Below are positions 1 through 10,212 of a DNA stretch of 64,000 bases, in pieces (the first letter of the stretch is position 1; every line of letters begins with the position of its first letter). Source of the DNA: Climacium dendroides (lineage: Eukaryota > Streptophyta > Bryopsida > Hypnales > Climaciaceae); NCBI GenBank assembly GCA_950106755.1, contig OX467089.1:1614501-1678500 (forward strand), given 5' to 3'. The notes beneath the pieces were generated by a model, which worked only from the letters and a program-made list of their open reading frames with translations, had not been told where the DNA came from and searched no databases. The position numbers and the translations under genes were made by a program.

Positions 1-807
1 GGGACTCACCAAGGCTTCAAGAGGGAGTCAGGAGGGAGACCAACCCCTCTTATAGTACTCTCTGTGGTATTCGGCAGACCCCCCATCCTAGGTCGAAGGA
101 AGTCCTTGGATAACCTTGGGTTGTGGAAGACCACCCACTTCCAACCCAAATCGCCAAGTTACATCACCATTTGGGCTCCCGAACTTCCAACTGGCGTAAC
201 TTTGTGCTCCGAGCTCCAAAGCCAACATGCGAGTCCATTTTAGACATCAATGCGACGAGTAGATGCCGATGGACTGCTCACTCGTCTCATTTGGACAAGT
301 TCTCGCAAAGTTATGGCCCTCTAGACATTCGGATGCACCGGGGGAGGCGTCACGCCTTCACCACGGTTCTTCTTTTGGCCATAACCTTTGACTCATGTCT
401 TAGAACCTCGTGATGCTTGTCATTATAGGTTCCTTGTGTTCATAGCTTTCCAATGATATGCCACATGTCATACTTTGTTGTGGGATTCATTGGGAACCCC
501 TCACACCTAGCCCTCAAGTGTCCCGGCGCCACCGGGACCCAGTCAACTTTGAGCGACCATAACTTTTCGCTCACAACTCCAAATTGCGCGTTCTTTGCGC
601 CATTAGAAGCGTATTGTCAAGAGCTTTCCAAGAATGTGTGACACTCTCATGTTTACTTCAAAACCAGGGCGCTATTGCGCCCTGTTTGATCGGGAGTCTT
701 TTCATTCTCCCTACCTAGTCTATTGCAAGGCTTGGGAAGTCACCCCCAAGGTCCCCCCTTGCGCACTAAGGTTCATTTGGGCACCCCAAGTAGATAGGGG
801 CATGACA
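1..807 (-). mobile_element. Solo-type LTR S1 of the chromovirus D family, partial
   Basis: On the minus strand it begins TGTCATGCCCC at 807 and runs off the left window edge. It is closely similar throughout to the LTR at 10213-11484 and to the solo LTR at 48013-49304, which are about 1.27-1.29 kb long. The flank 808-812 (tgcca) is the expected 5-bp target site inside element A, but the partner duplication lies outside the window. Open frames here (for example 123-413) have no protein-like features and recur only because the repeat recurs. Whether this is a solo LTR or the end of a full element cannot be decided here. Confidence 0.85.
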
Positions 808-1978
808 TGCCATCTTCCGGCACACCCATTTGAGAGCCCCATCATAGTTCTCGCAGATCTTGGTGAGGTCATCCGCCCACCACACCAGGTGCTGAGCCAT
901 CTTCTGGATGTCCTCTAATGGCATCCCTCCTAGTCGCATGGTGGTCCTGTCTCCCTCCTCTACCTCCATCATCCTGGTCCGGGAGGGTCCGGCCTCGGCC
1001 TGAGTGGCAACAGCGTGCGGTCGTACCGGCCCAACTAGTTGCATGGAAGGTCGGACTTCTTTCGGAGCTGGTCCAGTCTCCGTCTTCTGCTCCTGAACTT
1101 CTTCTTGTGGCTCCGATGCGGGAGGCTCTCCTAACGGATTCACCGGCGGCGTCCTATTCTGCCGTTGCCTCTTCTTTAGAGGAGAGGGCGGCTACTCGTC
1201 CTCTGTCTCCTCATCGTCCGGTCCATCTCGAGGCAAGGGTTCTTCTCCCCTGTACTACTGGAGCTGAACTAGCTCCTGATAGGCGCTCTCCTCGTTTGCC
1301 TTGAGCAGAGAGTGATGAGCGTATAGATGGGACAGATACGCCGGAAGGGGACTCTGACCCTTCTTCCCGGACCGGAGGGAACGCACCAAGTCCACGATCA
1401 ACTCATGGATGACGGTTGCCCAATCCATCATCATTTTACCCTGGAGGCTCCCCAAGATGGCGGAGGCCACCTTCGCTACTACTCGTCGCGGCTTGGTGGG
1501 ATGGAGGATAGGATTAAGAAATGCTATCACATCCCGATAATCCGGATTCACCAAGTCGGAAACTTGGTGACCTTCCTTCAGATTGGCGGGCACTCGGAAT
1601 TCGCCCTCCATCACCTCCTGGTTCTTTTCCATAACTTTGTCCGGCGCTTCCCGGAACTTGTAGACGGCCCTCCATGTGTTCACCGTCCCATAGGTCTGGC
1701 TTCGCCCGGATGGTGGTATCCAAGATGCCACTTTCCGGACGAAGTATGTCAAACACCAGGCTCTCCTCCCGGATACCCCACGGCACCTCCAAGAGCCCAT
1801 CACACCCCATGTTGTTGAGGTTCTCCCATAGGCGCATCAGCCGGTCCTCCTCCGTCGGAACCTCCGGAACCACTTTCATCATCGGAATGGTCCTCGATCG
1901 GGGCACCAATGGCGGCATCTCGTCCTCCGAGTCCTCGGACAGATCCTTCAGCTTTCGTCGACTTGTCCTGGAAGACAT
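808..1978 (-). pseudogene. LTR-encoded gag-like protein, copy A (5' two-thirds)
   Basis: The start is the ATG at 1978 (MSSRTSRRKLKDL). About 95 codons on comes the conserved MGCDGLLEVPWGIREESL block. Then follow WRAVYKFREAPDKV, GEFRVPANLKEGHQVSD, a core HPTKPRRVVAKVASAILGSL and LPAYLSHLYAHHSLL. After these an acidic/basic linker leads into the start of the coiled coil, where S1 cuts it at CRKMA. Compared with copy H there is one extra G near 1690 (frameshift), and Gln-to-TAG at about 1257. The core resembles gag-derived plant transposon proteins, which is inference. The copy cannot make a full protein. Confidence 0.7.
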
Positions 1979-2175
1979 TGTGCTCACAGACAACCCTCAC
2001 AGAATCTCTCCCTAACTCTCCTGCTCACAAACTTTCACTCCAATAACCCCTGCACGATCGCAACTCACACAGTCCCTCAATCTATCAGAAGTCGCACAAA
2101 ACTAGGAAGACGGAAAACACCGGTGGAAGAACAAACAAAGAGATACTCGCGCCCACTGCTGGCTATAGTCCCCCT

Positions 2176-2181
2176 CTTATA
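2176..2181 (-). promoter_or_regulatory. TATA box of element A
   Basis: TATAAG on the minus strand, in the context ccagTATAAGagg, lies about 200 bp before the ATG. The same box and surrounding bases occur at the equivalent place in elements H (47609) and F (57285), so it is conserved among copies that have otherwise diverged. It implies that the LTR itself drives a transcript through the internal reading frame. Confidence 0.6.
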
Positions 2182-2491
2182 CTGGCCGGATAGTCGGTTT
2201 AGTCGGATAAATGTTCGGGACAGGTTTGGGCGGCAAAACCCTATCCCTAGTACGGATCCGGTTTCCGGTTTTTAGGGCCGGCGCCATCATCCGATTTCCA
2301 AAACTTTTTAGGGTTCCGGATTTAGGTTTTTAGCCCTAATGAAATTTTACCGGATCCGGAAATCCAATTTTCCTAATTTAACCTAACTTCCTAGGAGAAC
2401 TCAAAAACTTTTCTTTTTAAAGAGACAATTTTTGAATTTTTCCGTCATATGCTAGTATTATGGGTCTAGCATGTGGGATCACATTCCCACA

Positions 2492-4397
2492 GACTCCAAC
2501 ACTATGGAGGGAGATGTACGATTTCAAGAAGATGAACAAGGGACCGGCTTCTCGAACGGATCACATCTACGTGGGTAAGTTCCAGAATCTCCCAACGAAG
2601 AAGGATGGTTTCCCTGTGGCAGAGTGCATAAATGGTAGAGAGAAACGTTTAATGAAGTATCTAGCAGCCATCCTTAGTCCAGAGCGGCCAAACAGGATTA
2701 CGGTCACCCTGGCAAACACTATTTTCGGTACACTGTCGGGTGACCAGAAAGTAGATTGGGGCGTAGTGATGAGAGATCAGATCAAGAGGTTGGTAGGAAG
2801 TATAGGGAAGTCTAAGCCTTCCCCTATAACCCCTTTTCTCTACCACTTGTATCAAGCACATGGCTGGCTTACAAATAGAGAGTTAGATTCATACGATACG
2901 GCCAAAGCCATGTCAAAATTCGAAATAGAAGACCCGGATGAGGAAGCCAGGTAGGAAGAGGAGGACTCAGAGGCAAATACTATACCGGTCGAGGAAGCTA
3001 AGTCACAGTGGAGAAGGCAGGACCGGAAGGACAAAGACTCAGAAATAGAAGAGGGTAGTAAGGGAGTCAATCCAGTCTAGAACCAAGATCCCCTGGATCG
3101 GATTGTGAAGGAACTCAGTGAGTTCCGGGTCCAGTACGGGAAGAACCAAGAGACCATTCAAGAACTATGCCAGCTGTTGAAGATCAGTCAGCCGCAGCAG
3201 CTCGTTTCCCAACTAGACCGGAAGATGAAAGAGGCGGTGAAGAAAGAACTAAGCGAAGCCACGAGTGAGGTGGACCAACTAACGAAGGAATTGGAGGAGA
3301 AGAGAGAAGAACTAGACCAACAGAAGAAATTCTCCAAAACAGCCGTAAAGAATCTTCAGGCGATCCGGGAGTTCATCGGCAATCCGGGCGAAGTCATCAA
3401 CAAAGCAATGCTGTTTGACGAGAAGGTGATGGAGACTGGAAAGCAAATTCCAGCCAACTTGATGATGGCGCTAGTGTCCTACCACTACAAGATGGAGGCA
3501 ATAGTAGAGCCACTACGCGAGGTGATGAAGGAGGTAGAAGAACGAAGAGAGCGGGAGCAAGGACCGGAAACGGAGACGGAACTCGCACCAGCACCCCTTC
3601 AGGTCACGGCAGAAGAAGTTCAGGTGAAGGACAAGGTGGAGGATGTACCAAGCTCTTTCATCCGGTCGGAGCCTAAGGGAGAAATGACTTCCCTACTGGG
3701 GGAAGTAACAAACATTGCTTTCAATGCAGTAGAAGCAGTGAAGGCTGCTAAAGAAGAGAAGACCGGAGAAGTGGAGACAACAAGCAAGGCAAAGGAAACA
3801 TCGGAGGAGGTGAAGGCCGCAGCTGAAGAAAAGATGAGATCTGGACCGGAACCGTCCAAAAAGAAAAACGTACCCAAACCAGGGCTGAGCACCAAGTTTA
3901 TCGACCTAAGTGAGTTATCTCCAGTTTCTCCAACTCCTCCTGCAAAGACAGAAAAGGTATTTCCTTCCACCCCACTCAACTTAGTTTTGGGAAGAGAAAT
4001 TGGGTCAATGGAGGAAAGGAAGACCGGATTACAGGGGCAAGGATCCGGGAAGGGTAGAACAATTGAGGAAACAACTCCTCAGAGTGCTAAGGCCAATGTT
4101 TCGCCCACACCAACCACGCAGAAGAAGAAGCCTCCAATTATGTCAACACAAAAGAAGAGGACGATTTTAGAGGACGATGACGAGGAGGAAGAAGAAGAAG
4201 AAGAGGATGAGGATGAAGAATTTGGTACTGAAGAAGACTCGGAGCCGTATTCTGACCCGGATCAAGCACTGGCAGAGACTCGGGCCACTAAGGCTGCAGC
4301 ATCCAAGAAGAAGAAGCTTGCCGCCCGGGGTAAGGTACGCGAGGGACAGAAGACCGGAACCGGAAATAAGCCGGCCGCAAAGAAGTTAAGAACTTAG
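2492..4397 (+). pseudogene. LTR-encoded gag-like protein, copy B
   Basis: One frame runs from the A junction to 4397 with two in-frame TAG stops (2952, 3078) and no frameshift. Order of parts: a gag-like core (WREMYDFKKMNKGP, GKFQNLPTKKDGFPVAEC, ERPNRITVTLANTIFGTLSG, PITPFLYHLYQAHGWL), then an acidic linker, then a coiled coil from about 3105 to 3560. Within it is the family block KAMLFDEKVMETGKQIPANL. The last quarter holds FIDLSELSP (about 3897-3923), a run of Glu/Asp (about 4165-4230) and a Lys-rich tail SKKKKLAARGK...KPAAKKLRT that looks like a nuclear localisation signal. No protease, RT or integrase is present. The N-terminus lies beyond A, left of the window. Confidence 0.7.
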
Positions 4398-4678
4398 GAA
4401 GTTACATAGGATAAATTTTTGAGGATAGGGTGGTGAAAGTCTAAAGTTTTGGGATAGCTATACATAATTAGGAAGTTTACTTTTTGAGTGACACGGCCAC
4501 TAGCAATTGGAAAGTGACCGGGTCCGTAATTATAGGATCTGAGATCCACTTTTAGCGGAAGTAGTGGGAGTTTGAGTGAAAGTCAACAGGGCTAGAAAAT
4601 AGTAAGGGAATGAAACGTGTTTGGCCTTGATTGGCTAGGGCGTTACTTTTAGGTTAGGATTTTGAGGGAGTAGTTTAG

Positions 4679-4686
4679 TATTTAAA
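4679..4686 (+). promoter_or_regulatory. TATA-like box downstream of the element B reading frame
   Basis: TATTTAAA in the context gtagtttagTATTTAAAtctgggg. The same box and flanks are kept in the related element E (about 63262-63270, minus). A very similar string precedes the frame of element G (58876). A conserved promoter after the reading frame would place the frame in the U3 part of the LTR. This is sequence resemblance only. Confidence 0.4.
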
Positions 4687-5827
4687 TCTGGGGCTGGTTT
4701 GGTCCCGGTGTGCATCTTTATCTTATTTTCTTATATTCATGAGTACCTGGGAGTTCGCTCTTGGCGTGATTGAAACAAATCATAGTTGTGTGTACTTGAC
4801 ACTTGTCCGTGTTTTGGAAGTCCAGGCTGGAAAGTGAGTATAAGTGGATATAAGGTGTATCCAGATGCTGAGCTTATCCGGTCCAGTATTGAATTAGTGC
4901 GTGTGGATGGAGGCAGAAGGGATCTCTAGTGTGGACTAGGAATGGACTCGGAAGGAGTACGGAGGAGGGGTACTCTCCGGAAAGAGTAAGGGTTAGCATG
5001 CCTCCACAACGCTCGTTTCTCCTTATTGTCCCCGCTAGTTCAAACCGGATTTAGGACTAACTTAGTAGGCTGTCGTTGTAGCATTGGTTAGGAGAAATTA
5101 GACCGGCTTGCGTGACCTGCTGGACATGACTGCGTTTCCTTTCTAGTTGTGAGGACGGTTTGTTTCTCATTTGTAGGATTTGAAAGTTTATTTTTGAAAG
5201 TTTGATCACATAGTGAAACTTCTGACACTTTAAAATCGGAGGGTAGGAATTAAGCTTCCTTCCTGAATCCCAATTAGCAGATCCCTCTTTGAGAGGTTAA
5301 ACTCGACATGGTTACGAGAAGAGATCTGGACCGGATGTGAATACTAGAGGTTAAGGTTAGATTTGTGGAAACGCGGATCCCGGTTACGGTCTGTAAAACA
5401 TAAATACGGGATACTACTTGAGGTATGTGAATAGAAGTGTTGGGAGAGTTAAGGGGTAGTGTAAAGCTATGGGGTAGTAAACTAACCAGTTAGAGAGTCT
5501 GTGTAATAAACAAGTGGGTGTTAAACCGGATTAGATCCGGTTAGTGTTGTTAGATCGGGAAGATCCGGTCTAACGTGTATTAGTAATTGTTGGACCGGAG
5601 GGATCCGGTCGTATTTGTCCAAGAAAGCAAGGAGACTAAGTGGAAGTTCCGGTCTATTGTTTTGTTTGGGGTTTTGTGTGTGTTTCGTGACCATCACTCT
5701 ACCATTTTCCGGTAATTGTGAACTTAGGAATTTGATCTTCGTGGGAACGATACTCGAGTCACTTTAAGGCCTCTTTTAAGAAATATTGAGCCTTAGAGAA
5801 GGATTTTTGTTTTCCTGTGCTACGACA

Positions 5828-6851
5828 ACCGGAGCCACGGGAAGAAGAAGTTCAGGAGCTGAAGATGGAGACCAGACCGGCCCTAGAAGAAGTCCAACCT
5901 TTTACGCAATAGGCTGGGCCGGTACAACCGCAAGCTGGTACCACTCAGGCCGAGGCCGGACTCGGTCTAGAATGATGGAGGTAGAGGAGGGAGATAGGAC
6001 CCACATGCAACTAGGAGGGACGCCATTAGAAGACATCCAGGAGATGGCTCAGCACCTGGTATGGCGAGTGGATGACCTCACTAAGCTCTGCGAGAATTAC
6101 GAGGGGGCTCTTAAACAGGTGTGCCGGAAGATGGCTCTAACTGATCGGAACGCCATCTTCCGGAGGACGGATCAATGCATTGATGGCGGCAGAGCAGCAA
6201 AACGGTCTCCTAATAGAGGAACGGAAGAAGCTGGTGACGGAGTTGGGAGCGTTATGCGTGGAGAACTGGACGTTGCGAGACCAAGTCCGGGATTCAAAAT
6301 CCAAGTGCGTGGGATTAGAGAGTACTCTCTGCACAGCCCAGGAAACGGCCCGGCTCATAGAAGAGGACCATCGCCGGCAGATAGCGGCATTGTGTCAAGG
6401 TATAGTTCAGCTCCGGAGCTCTTTGGAAGTACTAGCGGATTGTATCAATAAAGCTCAGCTGTTTGAAGCCAACCTCAACGCAACCGCCAACACGAGTTGG
6501 GTGCACATCATCAAGTGCTTATTGGAGCAAGCGAGACGGGTGGATGCATCCCAGGCAGAGATGCGGGAGATGATGGAGTGTTTGGCCCTCACTGAGTTGG
6601 ATCCGGTAACTCTTTTTTCCCCCTCCGCGCAAACTTTGGTGGTTACGGAAGGCAATAATCCGGAACCCATAGTTCTGAAAGTAGCACCGGTGGTACCGGT
6701 TAATCCGGAACTTTCACCACCACCCGGAAGGCCAGAAGGAGTGGATTGGGAAGCCGTGGTACCCCAAGGAAGCGAGGATCTACTTCCGGTAACCCCGACC
6801 ATCGACCTGACAAGTACTTCTCCGGAAGCTCACAGTGGTAGGGCGGTATAG
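5828..6851 (+). pseudogene. LTR-encoded gag-like protein, copy C (C-terminal part)
   Basis: This is the C-terminal half of the A/H-type protein. It holds MMEVEEGDRTHMQLGG, the block MAQHLVWRVDDLTKLCENYE, then a long coiled coil (LLIEERKKLVTELGAL ... RQIAALCQGIVQLRSSLEVL). Next come KAQLFEANLNATANTSWVHI and a Pro-rich tail with PTIDLTSTSPE (about 6795-6827) before the stop at 6849-6851. Comparison with copy H shows frameshifts before about 5968 and near 6172. IDLT in an acidic/Ser setting matches the usual SUMO-interacting core, which is inference. Confidence 0.7.
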
Positions 6852-7825
6852 TCCTCTCCTTGTCATAAGAAGACCCAGAAGGATTCCCGGGGCAGTCCGG
6901 ACGTTCCAATAATCGGGACCCGGAGTGTAGACCGAGACCCCAACATCGTGGAGGTCCAGAGATGGGGAGGTCCAAGTCTGTTTCCTCCGGGGAATAGCCG
7001 AAAGGAGGTGAAGCTGGATTTGCTGAAGGACTATGTTCTTCCCAAGGATCCGGATTCCAAGGAATAGTGTACAGTAATGTAGTATAGCGGCAATACCAAA
7101 GTCCAGCCATCAAAAGCTGAAAAAATAGGATCTGGGATTTACCAGAAATCTAGCGGACCAGTAGGAATGTTTTGTAGGATTTTTAGGATAATGTTAGTCT
7201 TAGTATAAGTAGGAGTTTTGATGGCCTTTTTGGTCATTTGCAGCCATCCCATAGTTCCAGTATTGCACCTTTTTGAATTTAATTTCAAGTGTTTGGAATA
7301 TCCATTCTCTTATCTTTTTGTATGCGGTACATGTTTGTGGGAGGTGTGGGTCCATTCTTGCTTTTCCGGAGACTGAGATCTTACCTTAAATAGCAAGAGT
7401 CGATTTCGTGAGCGGTTTCCGGATGTACTAACTTGGTGGGGAGATCAATCGGATGGTTCCGGCAATAGTGTTAGTGTAGTACTGCTCAGATGCCGATATA
7501 GCCTACGTGTAGGATATAGCCTTAGGTGAAAGGGGAATCTGAGAGGCTGCTAGCAACTTTCGTGTACGGAAGTGTTGCAAGACATGCCCGAATTCCGGAT
7601 TGCCGGAATTCTCCGTAGAACAGAGTCAAAGCCCCGGTGCAACCCCAAGAAAGTACAAGGAAACCCACCTGGTCGACGGGAGGCTCAGTGCCCGGTTAAG
7701 GTTAGAATGTCATTGTAGTCCTTGACTGTCCCTGCGTGACCTAATCCGGAAAGACTTCCGGATTTGTGAGGTGACGGAATAGGAAGACACTTCCGGTCCC
7801 TAAAGAGTGAGGTTAGTACTAGTAT

Positions 7826-7850
7826 TAGAGAGAGAGAGAGAAAGAGAGCG
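7826..7850 (+). repeat. (GA)n microsatellite in element C
   Basis: Short GA run in the 3' non-coding part of C. The homologous site in H (about 51986) also has a GA run, so it is part of the element. In element L the same GA tract is where element K inserted (41554-41558). Confidence 0.7.
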
Positions 7851-8156
7851 TGTTTCCGGACACGGTAAGCATCCGGACGGTGGATCTGACCACTCGTCAC
7901 CCAAACCCAGGGATCTCGGAAGGGGCACTCAACGGTTTTCGGATTCTTCCGGAACCCATCCGGCACTAGTGGCCGGACCGGACTTATAGTCCGGAGTAGT
8001 CTGACGGAGAGATAGTGAGTTCTTAGATTGGGTTATCCTATAGATCTATAAACCTCAAATCCTCGTGGGAACGATTCCGGAGCGGTTTATTCTAAGTAGG
8101 CCTTTGGTGTGAATTAAGGGCTAACTGGAGGAATACTGGTCCGACTAATCGCTACA

Positions 8157-9305
8157 GCACACTATGTAAAGACTTGTGTCACTTGTCAAGCCAACCGAGC
8201 TTCATACCAAAAACAAGTTGGATTACTTAAGCCTTTGCTCATTCCAAATGGTCCATGGGAATGTATTTTTATAGACTTCATCACTAGCTTACCGGAGTCA
8301 CAAGTGTTTGATGCCATCTTTGTGGTGGTAGATTGGTTTAGCAAGTTGGATGGTGCCAACAACAGGAGTGGCAACTGTATTTCAAATAGCCACACTCTTT
8401 TTCAACACTTGGTGGAGGTATAGTAGGTTGCCTGGGTGATTGTCTCTGATAGAGATCCTAAATTTACAAGTACATTTTGGAGGCACTTGTTTAGGAAAAT
8501 GAAGACCAAGTTGTCATTTAGCACGGTGTTTCATCCTCAAACAGATTGACAAACAGAGAGGATGAATGGAGTCTTGAATCAATACCTTAGGAATTATGTG
8601 AATGCTAAGCAAAGTGATTGGACAAAGTATTTGGCTTTGGCTGAGTTTAGTTACAACAAAGCCAAACAAGCAGCTATATGAGAATCGCCATTCAAAGTGG
8701 CTTATCGTGTAGAGCTAGTTATGTCTACTGACCTTGCTTTGGAGGGGTTGCAATCAGAGTTTGAAAGAAGCCAAGTTGCAGAAGACTTTAATGGCCATAG
8801 AGAAGTTATGCTTGTGAAAATCAAGTTGCATTTAAACAAGGTACAAAAGAGGTACATCAAACAAGTGAACAAAGGGAAATGCCATATGGAGTACGTTGTG
8901 GGACAAAAGGAGTGGTTGAATGTGAAGAACTTCACATTGCCAGAAGGACTAACACCTAAATTCATAGCCAAATATGTAAGTCCCTTTATCATCACCGAGC
9001 GGTTGTTTGAGGATGTGTATAAGTCAAAATTGCCACAAGAAATCAAGGTTCACCCAACTTTGCGTGTTTCATTATTGAAGCCATATCATGAGGATACCTT
9101 AAGGCCGGAACGCAAGTAAGTGTTGTAGCCTCTCCCTCAGTTAGTTGAGGAACACCTTGAGTATGAGGTGGAAGGGATTCTCAAGAGTAGAAACACTAAG
9201 AAGAGGGGCAAGGAATACTTAGTGAAATGGCGGGGTTATCATGAAAAGGAAACAACTTGGGTGAATGCCAAAGATATGGTCCATGCAAAGGAAGTGGTGG
9301 ACTGA
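8157..9305 (+). pseudogene. Integrase with chromodomain, remnant of element D pol
   Basis: A zinc-binding end (KTCVTCQANRA) is followed by a catalytic core. Visible are IDFITSLPESQ (first Asp), [18 protein letters not shown] (second Asp) and [17 protein letters not shown] (Glu). A C-terminal region YVVGQKEWLNVKNFTLPEG and HPTLRVSLLKPYHED then leads to a chromodomain at about 9148-9303 (YEVEGILKSRN, YLVKWRGYHEKETTWV). It is broken by a frameshift near 8350 and by several in-frame stops, including the second Gly of QTDGQTER changed to TGA. In an active element it would insert cDNA, with the chromodomain guiding target choice to modified chromatin. Confidence 0.9.
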
Positions 9306-10198
9306 TTTGAACAAAATAGATAATTCAACAAAAAGCCATGTAGGAGTTGATGAAGACATCAACCTTTGTTAGTGGGGGAGAAATACAACACTTGTGTAAA
9401 CAATGCATTTATGCGCTTGTCTATTGTGTATTTGTTTTGAAATAAAGTTGCAATGTTGAAAATCACTCTTTGTGTGTGAATTAGCTCTTGATTGGCATTA
9501 GCACGATGAGATGAGTCCTAATCTCATTGATTTTTGGTTTACTAGAAGAGAATGGAATGATACCTAAATCAATTTTGAGAATGCTACAAAATAGGGGCCT
9601 TGGTTTGAAAGTTGCAAGGAACCAAACCCTTTTGACTTTCAAGCTTAGAACTTGCTCAAGCGGGAACAAGAGAGTGGCATGGGCTTACAAAAATGCCCTT
9701 TGAGAGTGGAACGTTGTCTACACATAGATTGATCATGCATGCCTCGGGAGAGTACTGAAAAGACAAATTGGGCGGGATATGGCACTATCTCTAGGCTTGC
9801 AAAGTTCATCACTTAATAACTTAAATGTTTGAGAGGGGTCTTGGTGTTGCAACTAAGTAGAAATTGATGAGCCTTGAGTTCTTCCTAGTCAAGTAAGTAA
9901 GATAGGCTAGTTGAGCCTAACTCGGAGCCAAAAGAAGGTCAATCGAGGGAGTCTCAAAGTAAAAAAGTCCCTTTAGTGTAGGTCTAGGTCCTTGTAAGTT
10001 TGCCATCCAGGGTACTAGAACGATGGGCTCATCTAGTGCCACCTTTGGAGACTTAGCCATTTCAGCTAAGTAAATGAGTACTTGGGTCATTACAAGGTTA
10101 GCTACCCAGAACGCAATGAAAGTGTTGTGGAGGACAACTACCCTTTCTAATTCAATGCTTCCGACAACAAGAAATGTCAATGAGGGCATCGACCCTAT
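9306..10198 (+). other. Non-coding 3' internal region of element D
   Basis: Sequence between the chromodomain stop and the purine tract. No frame with protein-like composition is seen on either strand. It is the usual untranslated spacer of such elements. Confidence 0.6.
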
Positions 10199-10212
10199 TT
10201 GGTGGGGGTGAG
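10199..10212 (+). promoter_or_regulatory. Polypurine tract of element D
   Basis: ttggtgggggtgag lies immediately before the LTR start TGTCATGCCCC at 10213. A purine run directly 5' of the 3' LTR is where plus-strand DNA synthesis starts in LTR retroelements, so this LTR is the 3' LTR of D and not a solo copy. Confidence 0.75.

Larger units (their letters stand above)
808..2491 (-). mobile_element. Element A: ORF-bearing LTR, 5' half, inserted in element B
   Basis: Read on the minus strand it starts TGTGGGAATG at 2491, like element H at 47311. It then shows an AT-rich U3-like stretch, a TATA box (2176-2181), a leader of about 200 bp and a long gag-like frame. It interrupts the reading frame of element B, whose coding sequence resumes at 2492; gactc (2492-2496) is the presumptive target site. 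The 3' half lies left of the window because S1 is inserted at 807/808. It belongs to the same subfamily as C, F and H. Confidence 0.8.
2492..5827 (+). mobile_element. Element B: ORF-bearing LTR, 3' part, inserted in element C
   Basis: B resumes where A ends (2492) and finishes ...CTGTGCTACGACA at 5827. The following accgg (5828-5832) is the presumptive target site within the coding sequence of C. The 1.43 kb between the stop at 4397 and the end is non-coding and rich in CCGG/TCCGG. It includes a cctctttta...cgtgggaacgatactcgag segment near 5738-5775 that resembles the 3' ends of the other elements. Element E (62111-64000, minus) is the closest relative and shares this whole non-coding part. 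A TATA-like box sits at 4679-4686, downstream of the frame. Confidence 0.75.
5828..8156 (+). mobile_element. Element C: ORF-bearing LTR, 3' half, inserted in chromovirus D
   Basis: C is collinear with element H from about 49990 to 52310 and ends at the same bases, GACTAATCGCTACA, at 8156. The next five bases, gcaca (8157-8161), are the presumptive target site, directly followed by integrase coding sequence of D. The 5' half lies left of the window because B is inserted at 5827/5828. After the frame (stop 6851) come 1.3 kb of non-coding, CCGGA-rich sequence with a short GA run near 7830. Confidence 0.8.

Noticed and set aside
123..918. Short frames in the left LTR (also at 48131-48697)
   Set aside because: They recur only because the D-type LTR recurs; frames differ between copies and no protein feature is seen.
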